Notes: a model not told the origin generated them from the letters alone. Positions 9,067-18,163 are shown, counted from the stretch's first letter. The stretch: 64,000 nt of DNA from an uncultured Bacteroidales bacterium (GCA_903959905.1 CAJBYO010000033.1:62001-126000); one strand, 5' to 3'. Translations and numbers: made by a program.

Positions 9067-11004
9067 ATGGCTGAATTAAATTCAAAGATCCCCAAAGGTC
9101 CGCTGACCTCTAAATGGACCTATTACAAAGACCATCAGAACCTTGTCAACCCAAGTAACAAGCGCAAACTTGACGTGGTCATCGTGGGTACCGGGCTGGC
9201 CGGTGCTGCGGCTGCAGCTTCTCTTGGAGAAATGGGATTCAATGTCAAGATATTCTGTTACCAGGACAGCCCCAGGCGTGCGCACAGCATCGCAGCGCAG
9301 GGAGGAATAAACGCCGCAAAAAACTATCCGAACGACGGCGACAGCGTTTACCGTCTCTTCTATGATACGATCAAAGGGGGTGATTACCGGGCACGTGAGG
9401 CAAACGTATACCGCCTTGCCGAAGTCAGCAACAGCATTATTGACCAGTGCGTGGCACAGGGTGTTCCCTTTGCCCGTGAATACGGCGGATCGCTTGAAAA
9501 CCGCTCTTTCGGGGGTGCCCAGGTGTCCCGTACATTCTTTGCCCGCGGCCAGACTGGCCAGCAGCTCCTCCTGGGCTCCTACAGTGCCCTGAGCCGCCAG
9601 GTCAAACTGGGAACGGTTAAACTTTTTGAGCGCCATGAGATGATGGATGTGGTGCTGGTTGACGGCAAAGCCCGCGGTATCATTGCCCGCGACATGATCA
9701 CAGGCAAACTGGAACGTCATTTCGGGCACGCTGTTGTACTGGCTACCGGCGGATACGGGAACGTGTTTTATCTCTCTACCAATGCCATGGGTTCAAACGG
9801 CAGCGCCATCTGGCAGATCTTTAAAAAGGGCGCCTTTTTTGCCAACCCCTGTTTCACGCAGATACATCCTACCTGTATTCCCGTTCACGGCGATTACCAG
9901 TCGAAGCTGACCCTGATGAGCGAAAGCCTCCGCAACGACGGCCGCATCTGGGTCCCGAAAAGGAAGGAAGACGCCGAAGCTCACCGCCAGGGTAAACTGA
10001 AAGCCAATGATATTGCTGAAGAGAACCGTGATTATTTCCTTGAGCGCAGGTATCCTGCGTTTGGGAATCTCGTACCCCGCGACGTGGCGTCACGTGCAGC
10101 CAAAGAACGCTGCGATGCCGGGTTTGGCGTAGGCTCAACCGGGCTGGCAGTATTCCTTGATTTCAGGGAGTCGATCGGCCGCCTTGGAAAGAATGTTATT
10201 GAGGAACGCTATGGCAATCTTTTCCAGATGTATGAAAAGATCGTGGATGAAAATCCGTATATCAACCCGATGATGATCTATCCGGCAGTTCATTACACGA
10301 TGGGTGGAACCTGGGTGGATTATGAACTGCAAACCACTGTTACCGGCTTATTTGCAGCAGGGGAAGCCAACTTCTCCGACCATGGTGCCAACCGCCTGGG
10401 CGCTTCCGCACTCATGCAGGGGCTGGCCGACGGGTACTTTGTCCTTCCCTATTCCATCCAGAATTACCTTTCGGGTGAGATCCGCATACCAAGAATGTCA
10501 ACAGATAAAGCTGAATTTGCCGAAGCCGAAAAAGCTGTACAAACCCGTCTTGAAAAACTCATGTCGATTAAAGGCACAAAGTCGGTTGACATCTTCCACA
10601 AGGAACTTGGAAAGATCATGTGGGAATATGTGGGCATGGCCCGCAATGAGGCAGGGTTGAAAAAGGCAATTGAACTGATCCGTGCCTTGCGTGTTGAATT
10701 CTGGAAAGATGTTAAAATACCTGGTTCACTTTACGAGGTAAACACAGAACTTGAAAAGGCGAGCCGTGTGGCCGACTTTCTGGAACTGGGTGAACTGATG
10801 GCCTATGATGCCCTCAACAGGAATGAGAGCTGCGGCGGCCATTTCCGCGAGGAATACCAGACCGAAGAAGGTGAATGCAAACGCAACGATGAGGATTACA
10901 AGTATGTTGCCGCCTGGGAATACAAGGGTGACGGAGAATTCGCCATGCACAAGGAACCGCTGGTATATGAGGAAATTGAGGTGAAGCAGAGGGTTTATAA
11001 ATAA
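9067..11004 (+). CDS. sdhA: Succinate dehydrogenase/fumarate reductase flavoprotein subunit
   Basis: A 645-residue flavoprotein that interconverts succinate and fumarate. The FAD-binding [14 protein letters not shown] lies near residue 38. The covalent FAD-linkage His lies in [11 protein letters not shown]. Active-site elements include QIHPTC, RDVASRA and the C-terminal [11 protein letters not shown]. The ATG at 9067 is chosen because it follows the sdhC stop; longer readings run back through sdhC in another frame. In an anaerobe of this phylum the physiological direction is often fumarate reduction, but sequence alone does not decide this. Confidence 0.96.
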   Translation: MAELNSKIPKGPLTSKWTYYKDHQNLVNPSNKRKLDVVIVGTGLAGAAAAASLGEMGFNVKIFCYQDSPRRAHSIAAQGGINAAKNYPNDGDSVYRLFYDTIKGGDYRAREANVYRLAEVSNSIIDQCVAQGVPFAREYGGSLENRSFGGAQVSRTFFARGQTGQQLLLGSYSALSRQVKLGTVKLFERHEMMDVVLVDGKARGIIARDMITGKLERHFGHAVVLATGGYGNVFYLSTNAMGSNGSAIWQIFKKGAFFANPCFTQIHPTCIPVHGDYQSKLTLMSESLRNDGRIWVPKRKEDAEAHRQGKLKANDIAEENRDYFLERRYPAFGNLVPRDVASRAAKERCDAGFGVGSTGLAVFLDFRESIGRLGKNVIEERYGNLFQMYEKIVDENPYINPMMIYPAVHYTMGGTWVDYELQTTVTGLFAAGEANFSDHGANRLGASALMQGLADGYFVLPYSIQNYLSGEIRIPRMSTDKAEFAEAEKAVQTRLEKLMSIKGTKSVDIFHKELGKIMWEYVGMARNEAGLKKAIELIRALRVEFWKDVKIPGSLYEVNTELEKASRVADFLELGELMAYDALNRNESCGGHFREEYQTEEGECKRNDEDYKYVAAWEYKGDGEFAMHKEPLVYEEIEVKQRVYK

Positions 11005-11052
11005 ATATTGAATATTGAAAAAGGAATATTGAATATTGAAGTTTAGGAATTT
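11004..11052. repeat. AATATTGAA repeat patch
   Basis: The sdhA-sdhB spacer holds four copies of AATATTGAA in two blocks, then GTTTAGGAATTTTGAA. A very similar run lies in frame inside purL at 28841-28885 and another in the ccmC-ccmD spacer near 44252-44285. Confidence 0.75.
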
Positions 11053-11067
11053 TGAACAACATTGATT

Positions 11068-11808
11068 ATGAAGTTGACTTTAAAAATATGGCGGCAGAAG
11101 GATGCAAAGTCCACCGGCAAGTTTGTTATCTATTCTCTTGACGGCATCTCGCCGAATTGTTCATTCCTTGAGATGCTCGACATCCTGAATGAAGACCTGA
11201 TCAGGAAGAATGACGACCCGGTCGTTTTTGACCATGACTGCCGCGAGGGAATCTGCGGTATGTGCAGCCTGTATATCAACGGGCGGCCCCATGGGCCCGA
11301 CGATGCGGTTACGGTCTGCCAGCTTCACATGCGGAAGTTCAAAGATGGTGACACCATCGTAATTGAGCCATGGCGTGCAAAGCCGTTCCCGGTGATCAAA
11401 GACCTTATGGTTGACCGGACTGCCTTCGACAAGATCATCCAGGAGGGCGGGTATGTCTCTGTGAACACTGGCGGTGCTGCTGAAGCGAACAACATTCTCG
11501 TAGGCAAGGAAAATTCCGAACTTGCCATGGATGCAGCGGCGTGCATCGGATGCGGTGCATGTGTGGCTGCATGTAAAAATGCATCAGCCATGCTCTTCGT
11601 ATCAGCAAAAGTATCCCAGTTCGCACTTCTTCCTCAGGGACAGATTGAGGCCAAACAGCGGGTGAAAAAAATGGTGAAAATGATGGACGAACTTGGTTTC
11701 GGCAATTGCACCAACACCTATGCCTGTGAAGTTGAATGTCCCAAACAGATCTCCCGTTCCAACATAGCCCGGATGAACAGGGAGTTCATGTGCGCAAAAA
11801 TGGTTTAA
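11068..11808 (+). CDS. sdhB: Succinate dehydrogenase/fumarate reductase iron-sulfur subunit
   Basis: A 246-residue electron-transfer subunit. The [2Fe-2S] ligands lie in [16 protein letters not shown]. The [4Fe-4S] and [3Fe-4S] ligands are in [11 protein letters not shown] and in CEVECPKQI, with an isolated Cys in FGNCTN. It links FAD in SdhA to the haem and quinone site in SdhC. The ATG at 11068 is used; the spacer to sdhA is 63 bases and filled by repeats, but cotranscription is very likely. Confidence 0.96.
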   Translation: MKLTLKIWRQKDAKSTGKFVIYSLDGISPNCSFLEMLDILNEDLIRKNDDPVVFDHDCREGICGMCSLYINGRPHGPDDAVTVCQLHMRKFKDGDTIVIEPWRAKPFPVIKDLMVDRTAFDKIIQEGGYVSVNTGGAAEANNILVGKENSELAMDAAACIGCGACVAACKNASAMLFVSAKVSQFALLPQGQIEAKQRVKKMVKMMDELGFGNCTNTYACEVECPKQISRSNIARMNREFMCAKMV

Positions 11809-11811
11809 TTC

Positions 11812-12972
11812 CTAAATAACCTGGAATCCCAGGCTTAGCAACAGCATGGATATATTGTCGTTGCCATTTACCATCCTTATTTTAAATGCAGGAAATTCCC
11901 TCCGCGCCGGATAGGTATTTCTAAGATTTTCAAAACTCCCCGGATCTGAACGAAATCTGAAGTCGTCGTCCACTACATTGTATGTGGCTATGATTGCCTG
12001 TAAAACAGTCATTTCCGTGGATTTTCCGGCACAGTCCAGCTCAATTTCAACATTTTGCGGTGTCGGGATGGCCGATGGTTTCCATGCTTCAAGCGGCAAC
12101 TGAAAATACTGTGCCAGGCTTCGGATAACATGCGTGGTGCCATTTATTTTACCGTCAACAGAATACCCGGCAATATGGGGGGTAGCGATACTCACCATTT
12201 TAAGCAGTTCAGTATCTACCCCGGGCTCATTTTCCCACACATCAAGGACGACGCCTGCGAATTTCCCGTCATGTATAGTTGATTTCAGCACGGATTGGTC
12301 AACCACCTCGCCCCGGGATGTGTTTATGAGCCAGGCACCTTTTTTTACCATCGGAAGCGTATCACGGTTGATCAGGTGCAAGGTCTGATCTTCTCCTGAT
12401 ACGGTTAACGGGACATGAAGTGTGATAAAATCAGATGCTGCCAGGAGACCTTCAAGGCCTACAAATTTATCTTTTCCCTCATTCCTGGCCCGTGGCGGAT
12501 CATTTACCAGGAGGCGCATGCCAAGGCAACTGGCCAGCGCCTCCACTTTTTGGCCAACATGGCCGGCTCCAATGATCCCGATGGTTTTTCCCGACAGTGC
12601 CTGCCCACTTGTCAGGGCAATATGCGCAAGGGCAGAGGCGATATACTGCTGAACAGAGGCTGCGTTGCATCCGGGGGCATTCACCCAACAGATGGAACTG
12701 GCATCGCAAAAGGCAGTGTCAATATGATCGTAGCCGATGGTGGCGGTTGCGATGAACTTAACCCGCGATCCGCAAAGCAATGATTCGTCACATCTGGTGC
12801 GGGTCCTGACCAGAAGTGCATCGGCATCTGCAACAGCTGCAGGCGTGATATCCAGCCCGTTCAGATAACTGACACGGGCATAGGGTTCAAGGACCCCCTT
12901 CAGAAACGGTATTTTTTCGTCGGCTATAATGTTTATCACAAAACCTGCTCTTTTAATGCCTGAATTAACCAA
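11812..12972 (-). CDS. pdxB: Erythronate-4-phosphate dehydrogenase (PdxB)
   Basis: A 386-residue D-2-hydroxyacid dehydrogenase of the pyridoxal phosphate pathway. The NAD-binding motif is GIIGAGHVGQKV. The catalytic Arg lies in LINTSRGEVVD, with Glu in WENEPGVD and His in IATPHIAGYS. The last ~90 residues form the PdxB-type C-terminal domain, which sets it apart from SerA. The TTG at 12972 follows AGGAGGGAGA at a good distance; a GTG at 12939 is the alternative. It converges on sdhB with only three bases between the stops. Confidence 0.87.
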   Translation of the reverse strand: MVNSGIKRAGFVINIIADEKIPFLKGVLEPYARVSYLNGLDITPAAVADADALLVRTRTRCDESLLCGSRVKFIATATIGYDHIDTAFCDASSICWVNAPGCNAASVQQYIASALAHIALTSGQALSGKTIGIIGAGHVGQKVEALASCLGMRLLVNDPPRARNEGKDKFVGLEGLLAASDFITLHVPLTVSGEDQTLHLINRDTLPMVKKGAWLINTSRGEVVDQSVLKSTIHDGKFAGVVLDVWENEPGVDTELLKMVSIATPHIAGYSVDGKINGTTHVIRSLAQYFQLPLEAWKPSAIPTPQNVEIELDCAGKSTEMTVLQAIIATYNVVDDDFRFRSDPGSFENLRNTYPARREFPAFKIRMVNGNDNISMLLLSLGFQVI

Positions 12973-13298
12973 TCTCCCTCCTACATCCCCTTTTTCAAAA
13001 CTACTACTTTTTCGTTTTCAACAGCTCCTTTTTCTGAGCGGACCCGTCCGGCCATTATTTTGTTCATAACTTTCGTCATTTCACGTATTACCTTTTGGGG
13101 CAAAACCGGATTAAGCCTTAAAAAACGAATGGCAACAATAATCCGTTTTAAAAAGGTTGAAATTGACTCCAATATCATTTTCAACGGAAACACAAGAAGG
13201 AGACTGCAATATCCGGTACGGTCGCTGTCCCTGGTTCCTGACACGAAACCACCAGTAAAACAAAGAATGCCTGCCGGGTTGCCGGAAATTTTTTGGCA
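12973..13298. other. pdxB-transposase spacer without a confident gene
   Basis: About 320 bases. A minus-strand frame of up to 108 codons ends at 12981, just before pdxB. Its second half, from an internal Met near position 13178, is helical and basic (SISTFLKRIIVAIRFLRLNP), so a small protein of about 65 residues is possible. I recognise no family, and the reading is equally consistent with non-coding DNA. Confidence 0.25.
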
Positions 13299-13853
13299 AT
13301 GACACACTTCCTGTCAAGATTCAGAGTTGAATCAACCCGCCATCAGGTTCATGACTATCATGCGCCGGGTTGGTATTTTATCACCGTATGCACACACAAA
13401 CGATTCCGGTATTTTGGGGAGGTGGTTAACCATCAGATGCAATTATCATCAATTGGTAAAATTACGTATACGGAATTATTGAAAACCCAGGAAATACGGA
13501 ACAACGTGGTTATTGATGAATGGGTGATCATGCCGGATCATATTCACATGATCATTCGGATTGTGGAACCACCTACCGTAGAGACGCACTGCAGTGCGTC
13601 TCTACATCCACCGCCCACGCAACCGGACACGCCGCCAAAAAACCGTTTCGGCCCCCAATCCAACAATATCCCCGCAATCGTTCGTGGCATAAAATCGGCC
13701 GTAAAACGTAAAACTAACGCACAAAGCATTGAATTTCAATGGCAGGCACGTTATCACGACCATATTATCAGAGGTCAGGCCGAATTAGAAAGGATCCGTC
13801 GGTACATAAAAAATAACGTTGTGGCATGGGGGAATGATGCGCGGGATAAATAA
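13299..13853 (+). CDS. REP-associated tyrosine transposase (Y1 HUH, IS200-like)
   Basis: A 184-residue single-strand transposase-like protein. The HUH motif is PDHIHMII, and the catalytic Tyr is probably in QARYHDHII near residue 150, a typical RAYT arrangement (GWYFITVCTH at the N-terminus also fits). Such proteins move or maintain REP palindromes. A perfect 28-base palindrome lies in frame inside the gene, and related palindromes lie just after it. The start is the ATG at 13299; a TTG six bases earlier is possible. The frame is intact, so the protein may be functional. Confidence 0.9.
   Translation: MTHFLSRFRVESTRHQVHDYHAPGWYFITVCTHKRFRYFGEVVNHQMQLSSIGKITYTELLKTQEIRNNVVIDEWVIMPDHIHMIIRIVEPPTVETHCSASLHPPPTQPDTPPKNRFGPQSNNIPAIVRGIKSAVKRKTNAQSIEFQWQARYHDHIIRGQAELERIRRYIKNNVVAWGNDARDK
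13578..13605. repeat. Perfect 28-base palindrome inside the transposase gene
   Basis: GTAGAGACGCACTG followed at once by its exact reverse complement. It is read in frame as VETHCSASLH in the loop between the HUH motif and the C-terminal part. The core AGAGACGCAC...GTGCGTCTCT is shared with the palindrome at 13896. Confidence 0.95.
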
Positions 13854-13870
13854 TTTCGGGTAATTTTGCA

Positions 13871-13921
13871 GAGATGCATTGCAATGCGTCATTTCAGAGA
13901 CGCACCGCGGTGCGTCTCTAC
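13871..13921. repeat. REP-like palindrome pair downstream of the transposase
   Basis: An imperfect palindrome around GCATTGCAATGC (13875-13886) is followed by a perfect 24-base palindrome AGAGACGCACCG/CGGTGCGTCTCT (13896-13919). The outer arms equal those of the palindrome inside the transposase; only the central bases differ. Confidence 0.9.
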
Positions 13922-13945
13922 GATCAACGAACCACGACAGGTTAT

Positions 13946-15040
13946 ATGAAATTCGCCGAAATCCCCGGAAACCAGGTCATTAAAAACAAATTAACCCAAA
14001 CCGTTTTGGACCAGCGGGTTAGTCATGCCCAATTGTTCTTCGGACCTGAAGGCAGCGCCAAACTGCCCCTTGCCATTGCCTATGCCCAGTTCATTAACTG
14101 TACAAACAAAAAGGGTATGCCCGGTGGTGATGACATGCAAAAGGATCCTGTTTCCGGCAATCCCGATTCATGCGGCGCATGCCCATCCTGCGTGAAATAC
14201 CAGAAACTTGCCCATCCCGATCTACACTTCATTTACCCGGTGGCAACAACCAAAAGGATCACGAGCAAACCACAGAGCAAACATTTTCTTGAAGAATGGC
14301 GGTTGTTTTTACTGGAACACAACTTTGAGTGCGAACTTCAGGCATGGTATGAGGCTATCGGGATTGAAAACAAGCAGGGTATCATTAACGCACACGACTG
14401 CAATGAGATTATTACAACCCTGAGCTATAAAAGCTACGAATCAGACTATAAAGTGATGATCATCTGGATGGTTGAGAAACTATATTATTCAGCCGCTCCA
14501 AAAATTCTTAAAATTCTCGAGGAACCGCCTGAAAAGACATTATTTATACTGATTTCCGAAGAACCCGACCAGGTCATCAACACCATTCTTTCCCGAACAC
14601 TCATGGTCAGGATCCCAGGATCAGGTTCCGGCCGTAATACCAGGACTGACGAGGATTCAAGCCACTTTGTGACGTTCCGCCAATGGATGCGTGCATGCTA
14701 TGGAGGCAACGTGACGGAACTGCTTAAATTCGCTGCGGAGATCTCCAAAACAGGCAGGGAGCGCCAGAAGAGCTATTTGAATTATGCACTTCAAACAATA
14801 GGCCGATGTAATACGATGAACTATCTTGGACAGGTTGAAGACAGTATTGAAGGCGAGGAGTTGAAATTTATCGGCGCTTTTTCTCCGTTCATAAAACCTG
14901 AGATTCTTTCGAATTTTAACCAGCTGCTCAACGACGCGATATTCCATATTGAGCGCAATGCGCATCCTGCAACACTTTTTCTTGACCTCTCCCTGAAAAT
15001 AGTAAAACTGTTCAAGCCGAATTTCGCTGCTGCCTCCTGA
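13946..15040 (+). CDS. holB: DNA polymerase III subunit delta'
   Basis: A 364-residue clamp-loader subunit. It has AAA+ fold features: QLFFGPEGSAKLPLA takes the P-loop position but lacks the consensus lysine pattern, as expected for delta'. A zinc module CGACPSCVKYQKLAHPD lies near residue 72, and KLYYSAAPKILKILEEPPEKTLF with its SRT-like LSRTLMV lies downstream. The ATG at 13946 follows the REP palindromes. Longer readings would translate those palindromes and are rejected. Confidence 0.93.
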   Translation: MKFAEIPGNQVIKNKLTQTVLDQRVSHAQLFFGPEGSAKLPLAIAYAQFINCTNKKGMPGGDDMQKDPVSGNPDSCGACPSCVKYQKLAHPDLHFIYPVATTKRITSKPQSKHFLEEWRLFLLEHNFECELQAWYEAIGIENKQGIINAHDCNEIITTLSYKSYESDYKVMIIWMVEKLYYSAAPKILKILEEPPEKTLFILISEEPDQVINTILSRTLMVRIPGSGSGRNTRTDEDSSHFVTFRQWMRACYGGNVTELLKFAAEISKTGRERQKSYLNYALQTIGRCNTMNYLGQVEDSIEGEELKFIGAFSPFIKPEILSNFNQLLNDAIFHIERNAHPATLFLDLSLKIVKLFKPNFAAAS

Positions 15041-15114
15041 TATTTCCATGGCTTGATCCAATCAATTCCACGGAATTGCTCATTCATTTCAGTTCTGTAA
15101 ACCCGGCATTTCGT

Positions 15115-15122
15115 TATATTTG
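15115..15122 (+). promoter_or_regulatory. Candidate -7 box for the AlkD-like gene
   Basis: TATATTTG matches TAnnTTTG 18 bases before the start codon at 15141. No clear -33 element was found. Confidence 0.4.
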
Positions 15123-15140
15123 TGATATAACAACCGACCA

Positions 15141-15866
15141 ATGACACCATCCCAAATTTTTGCCAGCATTCACAACTATGGTACTGAAAATCATAATGAC
15201 ACCATTGTTCAGAAATATGCCCGCTATTTTAAAGGGGATTACGACGCTTATGGTTTAAACCACGAACAGGTCGTGTTCAAAGTAGATGAGATTCTCGCCA
15301 TGCCGGGCATGACCCGGGAGAAGGTGTTGGAAACCTCGCTCCTGCTTGTCAAATCACCGAAATATGAAATGACGGTCATTGCCATTCAGCTCGTGAAACA
15401 CTTCCATAAATCGTGGACACTAGCAGACTTTAAAACTGTAGAGGCGTGGTTCTCAATTGGAATAACCAACTGGGCCCAAACCGATTATATCTGCGGGGAG
15501 CTGATGAACCTTTTCTTCAAAAAGAAACTGATTGAGATTGAGAATATAGCTTCCTGGCGCACTGCAGCCAACAAATTCCAGCGAAGGGCGGCTGTGGTAA
15601 GCCTGATCAAACCCATGAAACTCTCTACGGTTTTCACACCTTTCTATGACTTCATCGCCCCAATGATGCATGACCCCGAGCGTGAAGTCCACCAGGGACT
15701 TGGCTGGTTCCTCCGCGAAACCTGGAAAAAACAGCCTGCTGTTGCTGAGGAGTTTTTAGTGAGGTATAAGGAAACTGCCCCGCGGCTGATCTTTCAGTAT
15801 GCGTGTGAGAAGATGACGGCAGAGGGGAAGGAGCGGTTTAGGAGGAGTAAGCGGGGGAGCGGGTGA
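15141..15866 (+). CDS. DNA alkylation repair protein, AlkD-like HEAT repeats
   Basis: A 241-residue all-helical protein of the AlkC/AlkD type, DNA glycosylases that act on positively charged alkylated bases. Helical pairs repeat along the chain. Conserved features include the central block around NWAQTDYICGELM and KFQRRAAVVSLIKPM, and a later EVHQGLGWFLRETWKK. The last residues (RRSKRGSG) and the stop are read from the beginning of an octamer repeat array, so the C-terminal end may have been altered. Confidence 0.85.
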   Translation: MTPSQIFASIHNYGTENHNDTIVQKYARYFKGDYDAYGLNHEQVVFKVDEILAMPGMTREKVLETSLLLVKSPKYEMTVIAIQLVKHFHKSWTLADFKTVEAWFSIGITNWAQTDYICGELMNLFFKKKLIEIENIASWRTAANKFQRRAAVVSLIKPMKLSTVFTPFYDFIAPMMHDPEREVHQGLGWFLRETWKKQPAVAEEFLVRYKETAPRLIFQYACEKMTAEGKERFRRSKRGSG

Positions 15867-15966
15867 GCGGGTGGACAGGTGGACAGGCGGACAGATGGAC
15901 AGGCGGACGAGCGGACAGGCGGACGAGCGGACAAGTGGGCGAACGGACTAACGGACAAGCGGACAG
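15859..15966. repeat. Tandem octamer array, about 12 units of gcGGACag
   Basis: Twelve 8-base units (GTGGACAG, GCGGACAG, GCGGACGA, ACGGACAA and similar) run from 15871 to 15966, preceded by two weaker units. The inverse array lies at 17089-17152. Confidence 0.9.
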
Positions 15967-15970
15967 GAAT

Positions 15971-16270
15971 ATGATATGCAGGTTTGAGGAATTGAGTAAT
16001 AATGCATGGCCGGCGTTGCAAACGATTCAATATGACGGCTGGATTCTGCGGTTTGCCAATGGGGTTACCAAAAGGTCAAACTCTGTGAACCTGCTTTATC
16101 CCTCCACGCTGGACCCGGAGGAGAAGATCAGCTTTTGCGAACATCAGTATGTGGTGGCCGGAATAGCTCCCTGTTTTAAAATAACCTCCATCAGCGAGCC
16201 TTCCGATGTGGATGCCCGGCTGGCAGGCCGAGGATATAAAATCCATTCAACAAACAATGACTTAACTTAA
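15971..16270 (+). pseudogene. Truncated GNAT-type N-acetyltransferase
   Basis: About 99 residues from the ATG at 15971. The start, RFEELSNNAWPALQTIQYDG followed by W-I-L-R-F-A-N-G and TKRSNSVNLLYP, is the N-terminus of a GNAT-like acetyltransferase family whose members have roughly 250 residues. The acetyl-CoA binding core with the R/Q-x-x-G-x-G/A loop is missing. The next 85 bases encode, in another frame, a stretch like the end of an outer-membrane barrel (NNYATLSLAYRFGKY), possibly another remnant. The fragment lies between inverted octamer arrays. Confidence 0.7.
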
Positions 16271-16358
16271 AAGGAGACCTTATCCGGCTTGACTTTTGGT
16301 TTCACCAACAACTATGCAACCCTGAGCCTGGCATACCGGTTCGGCAAGTATATCCGGA

Positions 16359-16898
16359 TCAGAACAACCGCTGCAGCTCGCTTTTCACCTCCTCAAGGGC
16401 AGTCTCAACCGGTAATTTACCTCGCGTGACAGCACCTTCAAAAATACCTTTCACAAGATCGGAGGATGTAGCGTTTTCGGGCAAACCTGAAGAGGCATGG
16501 TTGATCATGGCAATGGTTTCCTCCTTTGCATTTTTTATTTGTTCCCAGGAATTGTTTGAAATATAAAGCTGCTGCGACAGGTTGTATTCAAACTCCTCGC
16601 GTATTGTACGAACCAGAAGTGACTGCAGTTGCAGCGCACTGAGATCTGCGCTGTTCAGCCGCATGACCAGGTTTGAGGGGTGAATGCGTTCAAGAAAAAG
16701 CACAAACCGCTCATAAGCCTGCAGCCGCAAAGGAAGGATCGTAACATGGTCGTGGTTATCTGCTGCTACCGGCACTGGCTTCCTTGTCTGCTTCAGGTAA
16801 TACCACAGGAGGAAAAAAGCGCCACCAAAAACAAAAAGAAACCGGAGCAGTCCACCGATGAGGTGAAATAAGAATGGTTGTTCAATGGGAGGATGCAT
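16359..16898 (-). CDS. Conserved Bacteroidota membrane-anchored protein (DUF7935-like)
   Basis: A 179-residue protein with one N-terminal membrane helix (about residues 12-34), a short basic linker and a soluble helical domain. The domain opens with RLQAYERFVLFLERIHP, a block I associate with a small conserved protein of Bacteroidota, followed by LLVRTIREEFEYNLSQQLY and KNAKEETIAMIN. The function is unknown. The ATG at 16898 is used; upstream in-frame codons are translated heptamer repeats. The family assignment is from memory of the pattern. Confidence 0.75.
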   Translation of the reverse strand: MHPPIEQPFLFHLIGGLLRFLFVFGGAFFLLWYYLKQTRKPVPVAADNHDHVTILPLRLQAYERFVLFLERIHPSNLVMRLNSADLSALQLQSLLVRTIREEFEYNLSQQLYISNNSWEQIKNAKEETIAMINHASSGLPENATSSDLVKGIFEGAVTRGKLPVETALEEVKSELQRLF

Positions 16899-16930
16899 AG
16901 TTTGAGTTTTTGACAAAGATAGGGAAATGG

Positions 16931-17042
16931 GTGACGCGTGACAAGTGACGGGTGACGGGTGACGAGTGACGCGTGACGCGTGACAGGTGACAGGTGACGC
17001 GTGGCGAGTGACGCGTGACAGGTGACAAGTGACGGGTGACAA
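16931..17042. repeat. Tandem heptamer array, 16 units of GTGACNN
   Basis: Sixteen uninterrupted 7-base units; 15 keep GTGAC and one reads GTGGC, while the last two bases are AA, AG, GA, GC or GG. The periodicity is exact with no indels over 112 bases. Confidence 0.95.
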
Positions 17043-17088
17043 GTGTGTGACCGATCCATGTACCTGCAAGATTGACCTTACGCCGTTT

Positions 17089-17152
17089 GTCCGCTTGTCC
17101 GCCCGTCCGCTCGTCCGCCTGTCCGCTCGTCCGCCTGTCCGCCTGTCCGCCC
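17089..17152. repeat. Tandem octamer array, 8 units of GTCCGCNN
   Basis: Eight uninterrupted 8-base units (GTCCGCTT, GTCCGCCC, GTCCGCTC, GTCCGCCT). The array is the reverse complement type of the array at 15871-15966. Confidence 0.95.
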
Positions 17153-17290
17153 GTTTTTATTTTGTCCATCCCTCCCTCCGCTAATGTTTTTTCTCTAAAT
17201 TTGCCTTCTTTTTCAAAAATTTCATTGTCACTATTTTAGGAAAACTGATCTGGAGGTGAAAGACAGCAACCAACGACATATAACCATATA

Positions 17291-17851
17291 ATGGCTGAGG
17301 AATTTAAAATATACACAAAAGGCGGCGACAAGGGAGAAACCTCCCTGCTTGGCGGCACACGTGTGCCCAAAAGCCATGAAAGGGTTGAAGCATACGGAAA
17401 CCTGGACGAACTCAATTCATTCATCGGGCTGATCCGCGACCAGGACATTCAGGCTCATTACAGGGATGTACTGATACGCATCCAGGAAAACCTGTTTGTT
17501 GCCGAAGCCCTGATCGCCAGGGATCCTGAAAAACAAACCCGTGACCTTCCCGAACTTTCCGAAGACGATATTTTCATCCTCGAAAAGGAGATCGATGCCA
17601 TGAATGAAGAACTTCCGCCGCTTAGCCACTTTATCCTCCCCGGAGGCCATCCTACCGTTTCATACTGCCATATCGCCAGAACGGTTTGCCGCCGTGCAGA
17701 ACGGTCACTTATTCATTTAAATCAATTAAGTTCCGTTGAAAATATAATAATCCGGTTCCTGAATCGTTTATCGGATTATTTGTTTGTTCTGGCCAGGAAA
17801 ATTGCCAAAGATTGCGGTTCAATGGAAACACCCTGGATGGCCGGAAAATAA
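17291..17851 (+). CDS. ATP:cob(I)alamin adenosyltransferase, PduO type
   Basis: A 186-residue enzyme that makes adenosylcobalamin. It begins with the PduO N-terminal signature KIYTKGGDKGETSLLGG and continues with RVEAYGNLDELNSFIGL, which lines the ATP site. The C-terminal RTVCRRAERSL block carries the conserved basic residues, and FLNRLSDYLFVLAR follows. The length is normal. The product would serve B12-dependent enzymes such as methylmalonyl-CoA mutase, none of which lies in the window. Confidence 0.93.
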   Translation: MAEEFKIYTKGGDKGETSLLGGTRVPKSHERVEAYGNLDELNSFIGLIRDQDIQAHYRDVLIRIQENLFVAEALIARDPEKQTRDLPELSEDDIFILEKEIDAMNEELPPLSHFILPGGHPTVSYCHIARTVCRRAERSLIHLNQLSSVENIIIRFLNRLSDYLFVLARKIAKDCGSMETPWMAGK

Positions 17852-17854
17852 CAC

Positions 17855-17886
17855 TTGACATTCTGACTTTTTTTTTTATACTTTTG
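17855..17886 (+). promoter_or_regulatory. Candidate promoter for the DUF2795-like gene
   Basis: TTG at 17855-17857, 21 bases, then TACTTTTG at 17879-17886. Both boxes and spacing fit the Bacteroidota consensus. The next start codon is 23 bases downstream. Confidence 0.65.
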
Positions 17887-17909
17887 CAACAAATTCAAAA
17901 CCACCCACA

Positions 17910-18131
17910 ATGTACTGGACACTCGAATTGGCCTCAAAACTGGAAGATGCTCCCTGGCCTGCCACCAAGGAAGAGTTGGTCGATTGGGCGATCCGATCAG
18001 GCGCGCCACAGGAAGTTATTGAAAACCTGAAGGAGATTGAAGACGAAGGTGAGTCTTACGATCGAATTGAAGATATCTGGCCTGACTATCCTACGAAAGA
18101 TGATTTCTTCTTCCACGAAGACGAATATTAA
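17910..18131 (+). CDS. DUF2795 domain protein
   Basis: A 73-residue acidic protein. WPATKEELVDWAIRSGAP and the following VIENLKEIEDEGE match the short DUF2795 fold, a widespread domain of unknown role. The Asp/Glu-rich C-terminus (DDFFFHEDEY) and the MYWTLELA start look like a form common in Bacteroidota. It has its own promoter and converges on rsmD. Confidence 0.8.
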   Translation: MYWTLELASKLEDAPWPATKEELVDWAIRSGAPQEVIENLKEIEDEGESYDRIEDIWPDYPTKDDFFFHEDEY

Positions 18132-18163
18132 TCAGAGCTGAAACCTGAACAGCAACCCCTCGG

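Larger units (their letters stand above)
16899..17290. other. Repeat-filled spacer upstream of the adenosyltransferase gene
   Basis: About 390 bases with no credible gene. It holds a 16-unit heptamer array (16931-17042), a short unique stretch, an 8-unit octamer array (17089-17152), and then about 140 bases that should carry the promoter of the downstream gene. Confidence 0.8.

Noticed and set aside
9082-9729. A 215-codon minus-strand frame
   Set aside because: It is antisense to sdhA, whose sequence is highly conserved.
15863-15970. Long protein joining the octamer array to the GNAT fragment
   Set aside because: The first 36 codons are repeats rich in G, R, D and T; the family-like sequence starts at 15971.
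16931-17042. Possible CRISPR array or other spacer-repeat system
   Set aside because: Units are 7-8 bases with no unique spacers, and no cas genes occur in the window.
16899-17069. N-terminal extension of the DUF7935-like protein
   Set aside because: The extra 57 codons are a translated heptamer array (repeated SPVTCHxSRVTRH type peptide) with no counterpart in a normal membrane-anchored protein; the ATG at 16898 fits.
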